Positions 37,801 through 50,150 of a DNA stretch of 64,000 nucleotides are shown one piece after another. The translations under genes were made by a program, and so were the position numbers. Numbering within the stretch: the stretch's first letter is position 1; each line of letters opens with the position of its first letter. Source of the DNA: Lethocerus indicus (lineage: Eukaryota > Arthropoda > Insecta > Hemiptera > Belostomatidae); contig JACDQD010000010.1 in NCBI GenBank assembly GCA_019843655.1, positions 8,973,637 through 9,037,636 on the forward strand, in the 5' to 3' direction. The notes under the pieces were generated by a model, which was not told the origin of the DNA, did no database searches, and was given only the letters and a program-made list of their open reading frames with translations.

Positions 37801-39370
37801 CGACACCCTTCTTGGCTCGGTAAACCAAGTAGGTCTCAGGCGAAGAAACCGATTCGGCGTTAAATAGTCGGGTTAGACGGTGCACATTTTCTGAGTACGC
37901 TTTTTCAGTGACCAGGTGACACTGCTGGTTATCTGTGATGTGTGGTTGAATAAATCGATTCGCACCAGAGAGCTAAACTGGGAAATTTTGAAAATCATGA
38001 GTCCTGTGTGCTTCGGTTAGGATAATGAATTTAATAAGAGTTGAAAGCGTACCCGGGATGAACATTTCAAAGGGTAAAGCCTCGAATTTTCCACGCCTGT
38101 TTAAATTGAACATTTTACGAAAGTTATTCTGATTTTGGGCCGGTTTAGAATCGAGACTATTGGGCCATGAGTACTGAGCTTACTCATTAGTTCAGGACTA
38201 GGGCATAATCAATATCGGAAGGAGGGTAGGGGGCGCAAGGAGGGGCCCGATGAGAGGACTAATCAGCATTTTCATTGTTCTCGAATCAAAGGCAAGAAAT
38301 TAAGCGCCCGGCCCGGAACAAAGTCGTTACTTCAACGGGGATATTTTAATTCGGACAGCCCCATTTGACCAGATCTCGTTTTCTCAACGGCTTCTGTTGT
38401 AATCCAGAAATGGAAAGCGCCGCAAGTTCGTTTTGAGTTAATTACAAACTCAAATATCTTTTGCACGAATTTAAACTATGTAAGATAACGGCAGACCAGA
38501 GATTGATAAAAACGTTTATTCTGATTTTTTTTTTAATTTTAAATTTGTATAAGAGGAAGCAATGATCCTCACCGTTGCCTAATGAGCAGTTATACCCAGA
38601 AAAATACTAACAAACATGTAATGAACTAACAAAAATAAATAGGAGTTTTTATCAATATTTTGTATATTTGTTTTGGTTTTCAGTACACAGCTATGAAGAA
38701 CTGATAACAAAGTTCAAATAACTTGTTAGTATTCTTATTGTAAATATCAAAACAAGAAAACCAATCACGAGAGGGTATGAAACAACGTCTTTCATTCCTT
38801 ATCGTCTTTTCGATTTCCTTAATTGTAAATATCTCATGCATCTTATAATAATTATAGTTTTGAGGGCAAATTCCAATATTTTCGAGGAATGAACTTCAGC
38901 CATTTGATATTTCTGATATTAATCTCGTACGGCCAAACCATTCAATTATATTATTGCAGTCCTTTATTGAATATTGAACTGTTAATTACAACGAAAATTG
39001 AGCAAGTTTTTTTTAAATGATCACTCAAACACATCAACACATATCACAGTTTTGGCAATAGAATTAAGTAAACCAAAGTAAACCAATATTACACACGAAG
39101 TCCCAACTAATTGATACTTACGTATTGAGAAACTGATTATTTTAATTACTCATACATTTACGTAAAATAGGAATGTTTTTATAGCATCGCATGTTAGGAT
39201 GACATTACTTGGTGACCTAGTAACCTAGTTACCATTAAAAGTGGGTGGCAGACAAGATATGTTGAATTAGGAATGACATTTTATGAGATAAGCTGTTACC
39301 AACTATTTGAAATTTAAAAATAGTATCGTATATTGCGATTAGAATGAAAGCAAACCAACCTAATTGACAG
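37801..39370. other. AT-rich stretch, nothing recognised
   Basis: An imperfect palindrome, GGTGACCTAGTAACC followed by TAGTTACC, lies at about 39211-39233. Nothing else. Confidence 0.5.
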
Positions 39371-39576
39371 TTTACCTTTGAAGAAGTGAAAATACACAAA
39401 GAGTTCGGTATTTCAACTGTAAACCACAATAATAATCTTCATACGCCCTTAATATCGTACAAGATTTGCGAGGGATGCGATATGGACAGATCTGATCACA
39501 ATGCTTCATTGATGTCATTAATATTGGTCCGGCCATTCCCATATAAATTTGATTTCCCAGTACAGGAGGACATGCG
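39371..39576 (+). CDS. Candidate internal exon, first of an in-phase pair
   Basis: The acceptor is AACCTAATTGACAG, with a CTAAT branch-like site but a weak pyrimidine tract. The frame opens exactly at 39371, since an in-frame TGA sits just before the acceptor, and stays open for 68 codons plus two bases to the donor ATGCG|GTGAGG. It starts FTFEEVKIHKEFGISTV and ends VRPFPYKFDFPVQEDM. The two leftover bases (CG) join in phase with the candidate exon at 39972, giving Arg then LQQIQLMNAQCRKS. No family is recognised. The minus strand has an overlapping open frame, which warns that openness alone proves little. Confidence 0.3.
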
Positions 39577-39971
39577 GTGAGGCTTCAGGCAATAATTAAC
39601 ACTCGGGATACCGCCGAAGAGCTAACGCAATCCAGGATATTAATAACGTGACAATACACACCGTGAGAAATTTTATTATTGAAATTCCAACGCGGTTTGT
39701 TTCTATTCCGCGAATTCGAACATGCACTGTCGGAAATTAAATTAGCCCCCATCGTCCACGGTCTAACTCATTCAACGGGTACCGGATTCTGAATTGCCTG
39801 CATTAACCATCGAAATTCCCGATGTAAAAATCATTCGAATATTTGGATCCGAATTTATGCATAATACTCATTTGAGAAGTTGATGATGCGGGAAGTATAG
39901 ATTCACCTCCCACTGATCTTTCACAGCTTTACTAATGTTCGTTAATATTGCTTGGGCATTTTGAATTTCAG

Positions 39972-40070
39972 TCTTCAGCAGATCCAGCTGATGAACGCGC
40001 AGTGTCGAAAATCAGGTGAGCCCTGCAGTCCGAAATTTTTTCTTTTCAGTGCTTTTTAGAACCTATAAGA
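39972..40070 (+). CDS. Candidate exon following 39371-39576
   Basis: The acceptor is good (GCATTTTGAATTTCAG). In the phase set by the previous exon it encodes LQQIQLMNAQCRKS. It then either splices at AATCAG|GTGAGC (40015/40016), giving a 44-base exon, or reads on (GEPCSPKFFLFSAF) to a TAG at 40068-40070. The intron from 39577 to 39971 would be 395 bases with GT-AG ends. The phase match between two independent splice sites is the main support. The protein is unknown. Confidence 0.3.
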
Positions 40071-40160
40071 CTGGTTATTGCCTTATACGGGCATTTAACG
40101 CGGCTACTTTATGGACTTTAGGCCCCAAAAAATAAATGGGCATAACGGCGTGGGCCTAAA

Positions 40161-40259
40161 ATGAAAGTTGAAGCAATTCCTCGGCTCCTTCCCGAAGACT
40201 TCGCCCCCCTCGGCATCCTCCCGGCACCATATATCTCAATTACGTCGGCGGCCCTGTAA
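40161..40259 (+). CDS. Candidate small ORF, 32 codons
   Basis: ATG to TAA with a balanced, protein-like composition: it starts MKVEAIPRLLPEDFAPLG and continues to TSAAL. Third positions are GC-rich. It lies just right of the candidate exon pair and at the start of a small GC-rich stretch (40165-40270). A GT after the last Leu codon could act as a weak donor. It may equally be chance. Confidence 0.15.
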   Translation: MKVEAIPRLLPEDFAPLGILPAPYISITSAAL

Positions 40260-40922
40260 AAACTTCGGTAACGTTTCGCGGCAGAGAAAATACGCAGGTG
40301 ATAGAAAGGGGGATATTAAGTTTAATGCGGGTACTATAGGGCCTACTATACTGCTAGCGGAGTTATGGCCCAAACATTACCGAAGGCTTAACAGTTGTTT
40401 TACAGTCCCAGTTGTGGTTCGGCAGCTACTCTAAAGTAGAGTGTTTTCAACATCGTCAGTGTTTAGTAAATTATAAAAGGATATTGGAAATACAAGTTAT
40501 TAATCTTGTTGTAATATTAAGTTCTGCTTCTATGAGAAAAGTTAAGATTAGATGGAAATATTTTTAATGTTGAAAATAATGATTATACATGAAATCTGCC
40601 TGACAGAACTCAGCTATTGACCTATAATAATGACCTATAATTACCTTCTTACTCATGCTTGAAGGACAGTTGCCAAATATAATGAGATTGGGTTATGCAT
40701 AAAATGTAATTGAAGGAAAATTAGCATAATCGCACCTCTGTAGAGCTTTGGTTTCACGCGGTTATTCGTTGTAATAAATTATATTTTCTTCACAACATTC
40801 GACAACCATTCGCTTCTATCTTTATTTGCCTGCTTATATACATTGGATATTTAGTTTAATTTCTAAAATTATAAATCCAATGCAGATGAAATTATTAAGT
40901 ATTGAAATTAAGGTTGCATTTT

Positions 40923-40952
40923 ATAGGATATACAATATATAGGATATACAAT
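40923..40952. repeat. Two-unit tandem repeat, period 16
   Basis: The word ATAGGATATACAAT is present at 40923-40936 and 40939-40952. Confidence 0.8.
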
Positions 40953-41253
40953 GCTGAAACGTTCAAATATCAACTTATCTACATTTTCTGATCCAATGTA
41001 TTGTATTGCAATTGTCGAGTGTATGATCACTACCCTATTTCGTCATTCATAGCCTGGAATATCCATGAAATTCCTGAGTAATGATTTTGCCTAAAAGCCG
41101 GCAAGAACCACAGGCAAGAATCGGCACATGTCAAAGAGGAATAAAATAGTTCAGAAGTTAGGGTTAAAAAGAAACAGTCGCCAATATTAAAAGCAAAGTT
41201 TGCCACGTATGCCACCCAGAAGGAATACTAACTGTAAATAAATTATTAAAGGA

Positions 41254-41254
<1 letters not shown>

Positions 41255-41285
<31 letters not shown>
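41255..41285. repeat. (TA)n microsatellite
   Basis: A pure TA run of about 15 units. Confidence 0.95.
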
Positions 41286-41287
<2 letters not shown>

Positions 41288-42234
41288 CTAAAATATAATA
41301 ACAGAAAAATGTAACCTGCGGAGATATACATTACAGATAAAAGTATACACTAAGGAATGAAAATGAAGGAAAATAACTAAAAATCATGTAGTACATATAG
41401 AACAATTACGTGTTGTTAATCATAAGTGTGCTTTGTAATATTAATTCTGCTACTAGACCTTCGTTTAAAAGGACCTTCTTAAATGCAAGCAATAGAAGAC
41501 GAAAAACCGAATAATACAACCATACGTATTAAGAGAGAATAATAAAGAGTACCTCCTCTTAAATTTTCCCCAACTGTGCACTGTAATTGTATTACAGCTC
41601 TCGATAGTCCGGTTCGAAATAACCGGGTCGGATGCGGAGCGTGATGCGAAAATTTTATTAAGTACAAAAGCATTAAAAAGTATTTTAGAGAAACTAACTC
41701 AGCGCATAAAACAGTTGTCCTGTACAGTCTGGGGGAAAAAACAAAGAGGGGGAGGGGGATGTGGCAAAAAAGGTTGGCAGTGAGCGTTCCTACGTGAGCT
41801 GCATTTTTATTTCACGGTGAATCCCGCTAATTTAAAACGCCCTAGCGGTGGAGCTACAATAAAACGTCGCGCTTTACACCCGGCTCCTTTGCTCTGGAAA
41901 GCGGTGGTATTCCTTAAAAGTAACTCTTCTTGGACGGTAGGGAAATCCCTAACTGCAGGATATGGGCCGGAGTTTAATTAGACTTTTAACAGACCCGAAA
42001 GAACCAATAGGAATAAGGATAGGGATAAGCGGGCGGATATATCTCCGGTTACGGACCAATAAAGGCGTCGAACCCAATGGCCGAGAATCGAAACTTAGAA
42101 GGATCAATTGCTTGGAAAATAAACGGAGTCTACACGCTATCTCGGGGACCCGACGGATTAGTTTAATTTGAAACTCATGTACCCAAAAGCTTTCCTATGT
42201 ACTGACTTTCATTTCCCTCCTGATCTGGAGCCCG

Positions 42235-42272
42235 TATATATATATATATATATATATATTGTGCGTGTGTGT
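42235..42272. repeat. Compound (TA)/(GT) tract
   Basis: About 12 TA units followed by a short GT run. Confidence 0.93.
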
Positions 42273-43178
42273 ACGCATATTTCAGTACTCTCATAAGATT
42301 AACTATATTACTTTTAAACTAAAATACCCAAAACATTTCCTTGTTTAAAATTTTGCTCGTTCAATAAAACAGATCCTTCAAAAAAAGCCGTATTATTAGA
42401 AAAGTTAACAGCGTAAATTCCTAACGTCCTAACGGCATATTGTAAAATCCGGAGTCGCGTGTATCGATGCAAATGGGGCAGAAAAAATATTGAATATGTT
42501 AATATATCAGAAAATTACAATAATTTAGAAACCGTCCATACTGCCGGCTTGGAATATTGTAAAACTACCGATATGGAATGAATGCATTCCCGCCGGATTT
42601 GCGACGACTGATCGTTAAAGATCAGATCAATGCATACAAAATTATAAACTGCGAAATGAAATTAACAGAGCGATTTACCCACCGTTAACCGAATTACGGT
42701 GAAGAACACAACACCTGTTGTCATTATTTAAATACCTGCAATATTATTAATGATGAGACATTACTGAGGTTAGATAAAAAAAATCGAGAGAAGAAAGAAA
42801 TATACATAATGTATGCAAATAAGAAAATGTATTCATTTATTTTAAGAATATCTTTCGGACATGGAGAACAACCAGTATGGTTTCAGATTCAGCAGTCCTA
42901 AGTCCAAGAGAGAACAGTCATAACTACGAGTATAAATCGTAATATTACTTCTCCAAGAGGATTTTGAAATTGTACGAGAAAGCTAATATAACGAAACTGT
43001 TTGTACCAAAAGAATAACAGATTGTTCCTGAGATTTCATATGCAAAATAAGAAAAATTTGCATACTACCATATAAATTGTTATTCATTGCAGTGCGTTTT
43101 TTCCCGCACCACAAGACGGAATAAAACACAAGTGCGTCTGAATAATGAAGAGTGATTGCCGACAGACATAACGGGGAA

Positions 43179-43328
43179 ATGGGATGGAGGTGCTCTCTGT
43201 TCTATTTCTCGGAACTAGTTATCTTCGACCTAATACCTATAACAGGATTAAAGCCAATAGAAGCGGTACAATCTTCCAAAGAGATAATACCTCAAGCAGC
43301 TCAAAATGGAATCGGAATCAAAGCATAG
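43179..43328 (+). CDS. Candidate small ORF, 49 codons
   Basis: ATG to TAG, beginning MGWRCSLFYFSELVIFDLIP and ending AAQNGIGIKA. The N-terminal third is hydrophobic. A second ATG frame overlaps it from 43184. No supporting signals and no recognised family. Confidence 0.12.
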   Translation: MGWRCSLFYFSELVIFDLIPITGLKPIEAVQSSKEIIPQAAQNGIGIKA

Positions 43329-43559
43329 TGTTGATATTTTTCCTGAATCCAAACATCCGACAGCAATATTAATTGAGTCGGACATAAAATTTGGACCAAA
43401 ATCAAAATAAAATAATCTATTGTTGACATTGATTAAAAAATCGCCTGATTGATGCTATTCCGAACATGAATGTCGTAATCTGAAACACTACCTACAGCCA
43501 AATTCCACCCGTTTCGTAAGTGGCCACTGATTTGACTGGTTCTTATAAACCCTTTTTGA

Positions 43560-43990
43560 ACTATACATAAAACGGAGCCGCCTCGTTTATTTAGTTTCAC
43601 GTCGGGCGATGAATATGGGCACTCAGCGACTTTTCATAATCACTCGACGCATCGATCGAATATTTCGGGTGCGGCCATTATTATACAGCCGTCCGTTCTC
43701 AAAAATAAAAAAAATATACAAAAAACGCGGGCCAAAGAAACAACACGAAATTGCAGACGGGCGGCCATTTTTATATTGGTCCGAGCAGCGTTTTCCACTT
43801 CAAAAGACGCGTAAATATTGCCCCCCACCCCGCCGCACTGCCAACCGGTTTGGTTTGTAATCGCCCCACTCACCCCACGAACGAATGGAAATATTGCGCG
43901 AAAACAAAAGGAGAAACGGAACCCGAGAAAAATAGAATACAGTCGTCGCCCTTTGCCAATAATTTCCATTTACCGTTTGCGATAGCACAG
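43560..43990. other. CpG-rich island
   Basis: Overlapping frames on both strands (60-110 codons) without splice signals. Likely a non-coding island. Confidence 0.4.
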
Positions 43991-44060
43991 GGCCGGATTC
44001 AGAAAATGTTCGGAGACAAACCGCAGTTCACCTTCCGTTCATTAAAAAGAAACATTCTTT

Positions 44061-46749
44061 AGGTGTGTTGATTTTCCTGCATGAATCATAGAACTAATTA
44101 TGTAATCAAATGTACAGTATTAATTAAGAAATTAATATAAAATTAATTAATATAAAACATAAAATAGTATATGTATATTTTACATGGTTGTTAGAAGGCT
44201 CACACCCAACATTTAATTAAGTGCGGATCTCCTAGGTTTCGTCTGGCTCTTACTCCATCCTCTCTTCTTATTGCTGTCTCTCACCCACTCCTCCCTCCAT
44301 CTCCTTCTCGCAGGGGATTTACGAGGCCCCAGAGTTAATTAGGGAATGAAAGCTATCGTTTCCCGACCCCCCCTCTTCAAATACTACATAATCTCGAACG
44401 CTACAATGTTCTGGAATCCATCGAGACCAGACCGTAATTTTCAGGCGTAACCGGCGGAATCGTCCTTACGGCCAACGATATAGGGGCATAATAAATTCAC
44501 ATCGATCCGATAACTCCCCGCGTTATCCGAAAATTAAGTTAAAAATAAAACTAAAAATAAAAAGTCGGCAATTAAAGGGACTCGACTGTCGGATACGTAT
44601 AATTTTGTTGCAGGATGCTTTTAAATTAAATTTAAAATACCAGATAATCGAATCATCGTCCTATTCACGTTTGACCGATATCATCGGTAACTTTTGAGTC
44701 TATAGTGAAAGTAGATTATGTTCAAAGCAATATTTGAAGGGAAATACCATTCAATTACGAAACCCTTGTTTGCCAAGCCGAAGAACTCGCTATCCAATGT
44801 TGTTAGGACCTTTAATAGCACCAGTTATAGAGTTACAGAAATGTACGCTGGACAACATCCTAAGCGATGGCAGCCAAAGAAAATCACTTACATCATACGC
44901 TCTCATATGTACTGCCGCGTATTTTCCCGAATACAAATACTTTCTCGAGCGGAACCGTGGCAAAAAAGTTCGATGATTCGACCGAAGTTTAAGCTGCGGC
45001 CCGATAGAGAAGAGCGTCGGGAGAAAAAAAAATGGGTTGAAAAAAAATGTACTCGGGAACAGTAAATTTAGGATCCGTGGCGTTTAAACTATGCAAACGG
45101 GTCAAACTCCACCTTGAATCACATAAAGGACGGCGCATATTTACAGGAAAGAAAAACTGTAACGCCGCCTACTTTATGGGCCCGGGAGGGGGGGAATAAA
45201 ATTGTGGAACTCCCGGCACTGTAGTCGAGAGCCGAGTGCCGATTTTGTAATGGCCCATGGTTTCAGAGAAAAAAAGTTGGGTTCCTCTTGTTGCATTTCG
45301 AACCCGAGGAATTACAATAGCATAAAATAATCCTGTATGTATACCTAACGAGCACTGAGTATTAAAATAAATAGGACGGTACATAGGTATTAAAAATTGG
45401 ATATTTCTGTCCTTACATATCATCTTATGAATTTTCCTTTTTCGTTTGTTTTCCTTTACAAGATCGCTAATCTCCTGACAATGTAGTGACAGTGGCAGCA
45501 ACACAATTACATATTACATATTCGATTAATGAAATGTATTGAAGACAAATTGAGATGCCGAAACATCAACGGGGAACAACAATGTAATCCCTGGCATATT
45601 CCCCTAGAAGTGCTTCTGTCGATTAATTGGCTCACATATTGGTGAATATGGGTCCTTACATGTGTTTTGAGAAAGCGGGAAGAATGATATAGAAGATGAA
45701 AAGAAGTCAATCCACTCAAAACCAATTTCTTTTTTTCCCTTCGGTCTTATTGGGTAATGGCTACACATTAAGACAAAATTCCCACTTTTAAACTCGTTTT
45801 CTGTCAACTCGATTTTGCATATCAGTTTTGTATTCCTTCTCTTCTTTCCGGAAAGTCCCAGGTATTAACGTTCCAATCCGTGGGATTTTATTTTTACGCA
45901 CCAATTTTCCGAACGTTTCAAATCGCAATCGTCCCCAGCTCGGGGAACTAAATAATCCCCAGCCCTGGGCACCGTCTTATGGGACACAATCGGAGCCGGC
46001 GGCTTACCCGATAACTTAGTTGAGCCAGAGGGAGGTGGGGGGGGGGACCCCAGCGGCCTAATTTACCTGCGCCCCCACCCCCTCCAACCCAAATTAAGTG
46101 GCAATCCTTTCCCTAAGCCCCGCCTTCTCTTCCTGCCGCCCCACTGCAGAACTTCCGTCCGAATACCGGTCTCAAACTCGCGGCGAATAACGAATGAGCC
46201 GACCGCATAAATAATACATTTGTCGATACATAAATGCATTAACACTTTGTTCTGAATCCCCGTTGGCCTCCAAGAATTATCGAGTTCAGATTCAGAAATA
46301 TTTCATATTACAAAAACTAAGAAATTCACCCTGTAATTAACGGTATGCATAAGTACCTTATTGTTTTATTAACAGAATGCCATAAAACTAAATGCGACTG
46401 ACTAGCTTAACGGAGTAAAGACAGATTTTAAAAATTAATTATGTGAATTTCTGATATTCTAATTAGTATAGTCCTTAGCTAACGAACTTTATACTGAGTG
46501 TACTAAGCGGTAATGATTTATTCGTTAAATATTTCAATATATTTATTGATTTGGAATATGTTATATTCAAATAATTAATTCATCTCCCGAGTAATTCATT
46601 TAATAAAACTATTGTTAAAATATTTATTTTTTATTGTTTAATAATTCGTTTCAAAATAAATCGTTCAATCAACAATGCCCGATGAGTGATATGAACAGGT
46701 AATTGTGTTCCTATCAATTAAAGCAGAAACATATGATCTCACAAATGCT
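44061..46749. other. Mixed stretch, no gene seen
   Basis: GC-rich at 45910-46190 with C and G runs. The frames at 44718-45065 lack splice or start support. Otherwise AT-rich. Confidence 0.5.
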
Positions 46750-46930
46750 CGATAATGAAATTAGTTGGACAGAAACCGAGTCTCTCCTAACCCCCATTAG
46801 AGATAACGGTATCGTAATTATCTATTAGGGAGCGATCAAACCCGGAGCTGAGGGCTAATGGAGCCGATAATTAAAGGCCGATTGACATTTCTATTGCCAG
46901 TCTTTATTGTTAGCAGCCGGGTGAATACGA
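46750..46930. promoter_or_regulatory. ATTA-clustered candidate enhancer
   Basis: Within about 150 bases there are CATTAG, GTAATTATC, CTATTAG, GCTAATGG and GATAATTAAAG, five homeodomain-type cores, followed by GATTGACAT, close to a PBC/Meis-type site. Such clustering fits a Hox/homeodomain-responsive element, but binding is inferred from motif content only. Confidence 0.3.
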
Positions 46931-47390
46931 CTCTGTTGCCCGCCCCTTAACGTTTCCGTTTCTAAGTACTCTTGTCTCTCGGTCCTTTTAATTGTACCCT
47001 TAATTCGATATTTTCAACCTATAATAGCCAATGAGCCACAATAGAGTACCGCAGTGCAAAACTGAGCTTAAACATTTGCAAATGTAATTGCTTACAGATT
47101 ACTTAAAAAAAATCATAACACCACACTATGAAATTAGTTTTACACTCAACGGTACAGCAGCCGGAAAATGTAAACACATTTATATAGTAAATTTGTCTAA
47201 CGTAATTTACAGCCGAAATAGCATCATAAAATATTATTCATTTCCTTCTTATAATTTCAAAAATTTTTATATCCCACCGATATTCCCGCTGTAATGATCC
47301 TTGTTTCCTTTTTATACCAGGCAATATTCGAGGGCGCTATAAATAAAATGGGCAAGGGTGGAAAGTATCGATGAAAGAAATTTTCCACAG

Positions 47391-47670
47391 GACGGATTGG
47401 GTGTTGAATTCGTGAGACTCCAGTAATGCAGAGACCCCTTCCTGGCCATCCCCGTCCCCCCACAGCCCCGTTTTCTATTTTCCGGGCGCTATTACTTACG
47501 CCCTGGGGGTTCATTCGTCGTCGTGAAAGGCCTAATTTGCATCCCAAGTGCCGGGGCCATTGAGCCGGCCAGAATCTCGCCCCTGAATCGAATTCCTCCT
47601 CCTTTAGAAAACTGCGCCGGCACTGGCCACCTCCCGAGAGTCCCAAGAAACTTCGGATGCTGGCCCCCTA
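47391..47670. other. GC-rich island with conflicting splice signals
   Basis: The plus strand has a strong acceptor (TTCCTCCTCCTTTAG, exon from 47606) followed by about 30 open codons (KTAPALATSRESQETSDA...) to a stop. The minus strand has a GTAAGTAAT donor near 47505 after an open frame. The signals contradict each other, so neither is called. Confidence 0.3.
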
Positions 47671-49690
47671 TTGAAGCGCGATTCCTGCACTACAATTTAA
47701 AAAAGGCATATACCCTCTACTTTAATAATTACAATACACAAATGAAGGTATGGAACGGTAATAATAGAACAGGTCATCGATTTAAACTGGCGGGAATTCG
47801 ACGGCAGAAACTGTAACTGTTTCCATCAACTTCAGCACAAATATAGGCATTCATCAAAACGACTGGCTGCTTCTATATTCCCCAAGAAGATTAACTGTCA
47901 CGACTACAAAACTGATAGCTATATGTTTTCCTAGTCGGGTCATCTATCTTGAAGTACGTTGACCTGTGTACATTAGCGGCGAGCTCGCAACGAGGCAATC
48001 TCTACATTTTTCCTAATTACGTGGGTGTCGACACCTCGCGATAACATAATCAATCAAAACATCGAACTAATATTAAGAGAGAAGTGAAAAATGTTCCTCC
48101 ATAAGGAATTAGTTTTCCTTCGGTTTAATGAAATCGGAAATATTTTTTAAGCATGACGAATGATAAATATAAGCTATCGTAATTAAAATAAAGTAGCATT
48201 AGACAGTATGTTTAAATTGGAATTACATTTTGAACAATAAGTACCCCGAAATATGGACCTGGGTACGTGTCTAAAAAATCAAAATATATAGTATCAAAAT
48301 GTATAGTACTGTCCTAAACAGTCGGCCACTATCGAATGCAACCTACAAAAGCCCTTTCTGTGTCGTTAAAGCCCAATAAAAATGCAAAAGAAATGACTTT
48401 CTTTATGGCCCGTTATGGGTTGGCGCCGTTGGCGAGAATACCGCGACGGGCTGCAGGTTCGGACTCTTCGGTTTCAACTGATCACGTCACTGATGTTTGC
48501 AGATAATTGTTTCCGTAAACTCATAAACACGCGAATGTCAAATAATGATTCCCAAGAAATTTATTCTAAATATCTTGGAAAATATAAAAACTCCCGTGAT
48601 ATTTATATTTCGATTTTATGACCCGAATTCACGAAGTATATTGGACACCTTCGCTCAGGTTTTTTGTAACGGCAGATATTAAATTTTGCACGTAACTCCC
48701 AAAAATGAGTTCATTAGTGTACCGTATGTATATCAAATATTCACAGAGTTAATAACGGTTCGCACATTCGAATTTGACTTGTTATTGCATGTCCGACACA
48801 CGGCTTGTGTCGCGCCCTCGTTCCTGGTACATATAAGCAAATTCTTCGTCAATTGTCCCCTCATTTTCGGTGAAATGAAAATTGTGATAATATTGATATT
48901 ATGAAGTAATGAGATAGATTAAGGACTTTCATGTATTCTTTTTGTTTAACTCCCTGTTTATATTAACACCTTATTATAAAAGTTTTGAATACATTTTTTT
49001 AATACTTATTTAATATTTTGTAACAATTGAACAATAATTTTATATTATAATCTTCTAATTAGTGTTAGATTATGTATTGACTATCGGAAGCAGTTAGCAG
49101 CAATAACTTTGATATCGCGGAAGGGAAACAAATTTTTCTATGTTACACACACCTGTGGCCTGTGTTCCTAAATACACACCACGCCGGAGGCGAGTATCTC
49201 AAAAGGTGGGTGGACTGGGGTCGTAGGTCGGGGGGAACTAAGCGGAGCTCCTTATGAATGATTGCATAATTAGCTTCCTACCAGTATCTTAACTGTTAAG
49301 AGTTGCTGCTCGGAAGATAAGGAGATTGTCGGCAATTAAGGAGTTCGGGGAGAGGGAGAGGGAGAGAAAGAGGTCACGCCGCCACTCTAAATATTCCGCT
49401 GATACCGGTATTATCGCCTTGTCTTCATCTATCGATAACGTATTAACAATAAAGACACGTCCGGCCCCCATCTTTAATCGGTGCTTGGTCCCGAATACGA
49501 GATCGGGCTTTGCGCCGTTCTTTGGTCTCCTACTTTACTCCTGCTCATATGGTAACAAACATAGTATGGATTTTCTTATATTCCTCATACCTTGATATAA
49601 TTATTGAATCTAAACCTGCCTTTTGAAGTAGTGAAAGATTTTCCTATAGCGTGTCAAAATAAGAGATTCGTATTATACGGGCCACGGAAA
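47671..49690. other. AT-rich stretch, nothing recognised
   Basis: Only the GA-rich tract at 49347 stands out. Confidence 0.55.
49347..49373. repeat. GA-rich imperfect repeat
   Basis: GAGAGG-type units, roughly 27 bases, purine only. Confidence 0.75.
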
Positions 49691-50150
49691 GAAGCCTAAT
49701 TTGGTTCGGGCGCTTCTCCTCCAGTCAGAGGTCATGAAACACCGAGCCGCTCCGCGAGCGTTAAAGTCATTACGTCCCATCAAAGAAACTAATTATCCTT
49801 CCGAGGCCTCTACTCGGCCTCGAAAAGGGCGTTCGGTGGTCGCCCCCTCCTTCACCCTAATTATAATGGTAACCCCCGCCCCCGACTGAAAAAGCCTTAC
49901 TGAGCCCGGGATTATTACACATCCGCGGGGGTTATAAGCCATCGAAGATGTTACCGGGAAGACGGAAAAGGAAAAAACCAAAGCTAGGGCCCTCCCCCTT
50001 CGTCAGGAAACAAGGTATCATTTTATACAGGGCGCCTCCCCCCCTCCACCCATCCTCTTTATTCACGGTTAACGACCCGCTAACAACCCGATTACCGGCC
50101 CTCAATTTCCGAAGGCTAGGGTTACTTTGACGCGTCGGTATTAATGACGC
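49691..50150. promoter_or_regulatory. CpG-rich island carrying the 26-bp repeat
   Basis: Contains the second copy of the 26-bp word (49840-49865) and C-rich runs. Open frames on both strands are unsupported. Confidence 0.35.
49840..49865 (+). repeat. 26-bp exact repeat, copy 2
   Basis: This is the second exact copy of the word at 37676-37701, about 12 kb away in the same orientation and inside the 49691-50150 island. The flanks diverge at once on the right. It is followed by a C-rich run and preceded by a small hairpin (CGAGGC and GCCTCG, 49802-49821). It is either a shared regulatory module or the conserved core of an otherwise decayed dispersed repeat. Confidence 0.85.

Larger units (their letters stand above)
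40260..43178. other. AT-rich stretch, no gene seen
   Basis: Contains the period-16 tandem at 40923, two TA runs and a CTGATC/GATCAG hairpin at about 42608. A GC-richer patch at 41740-42170 has no supported frame. Confidence 0.55.

Noticed and set aside
45285..45310. GGGTTCGAAAT on the minus strand as a tRNA B box
   Set aside because: No A box or cloverleaf upstream; such 7-9 base matches are expected several times by chance.
47606..47700. Plus-strand terminal exon after TTCCTCCTCCTTTAG
   Set aside because: Only 30 codons, no polyadenylation signal, and the opposite strand has conflicting splice signals.
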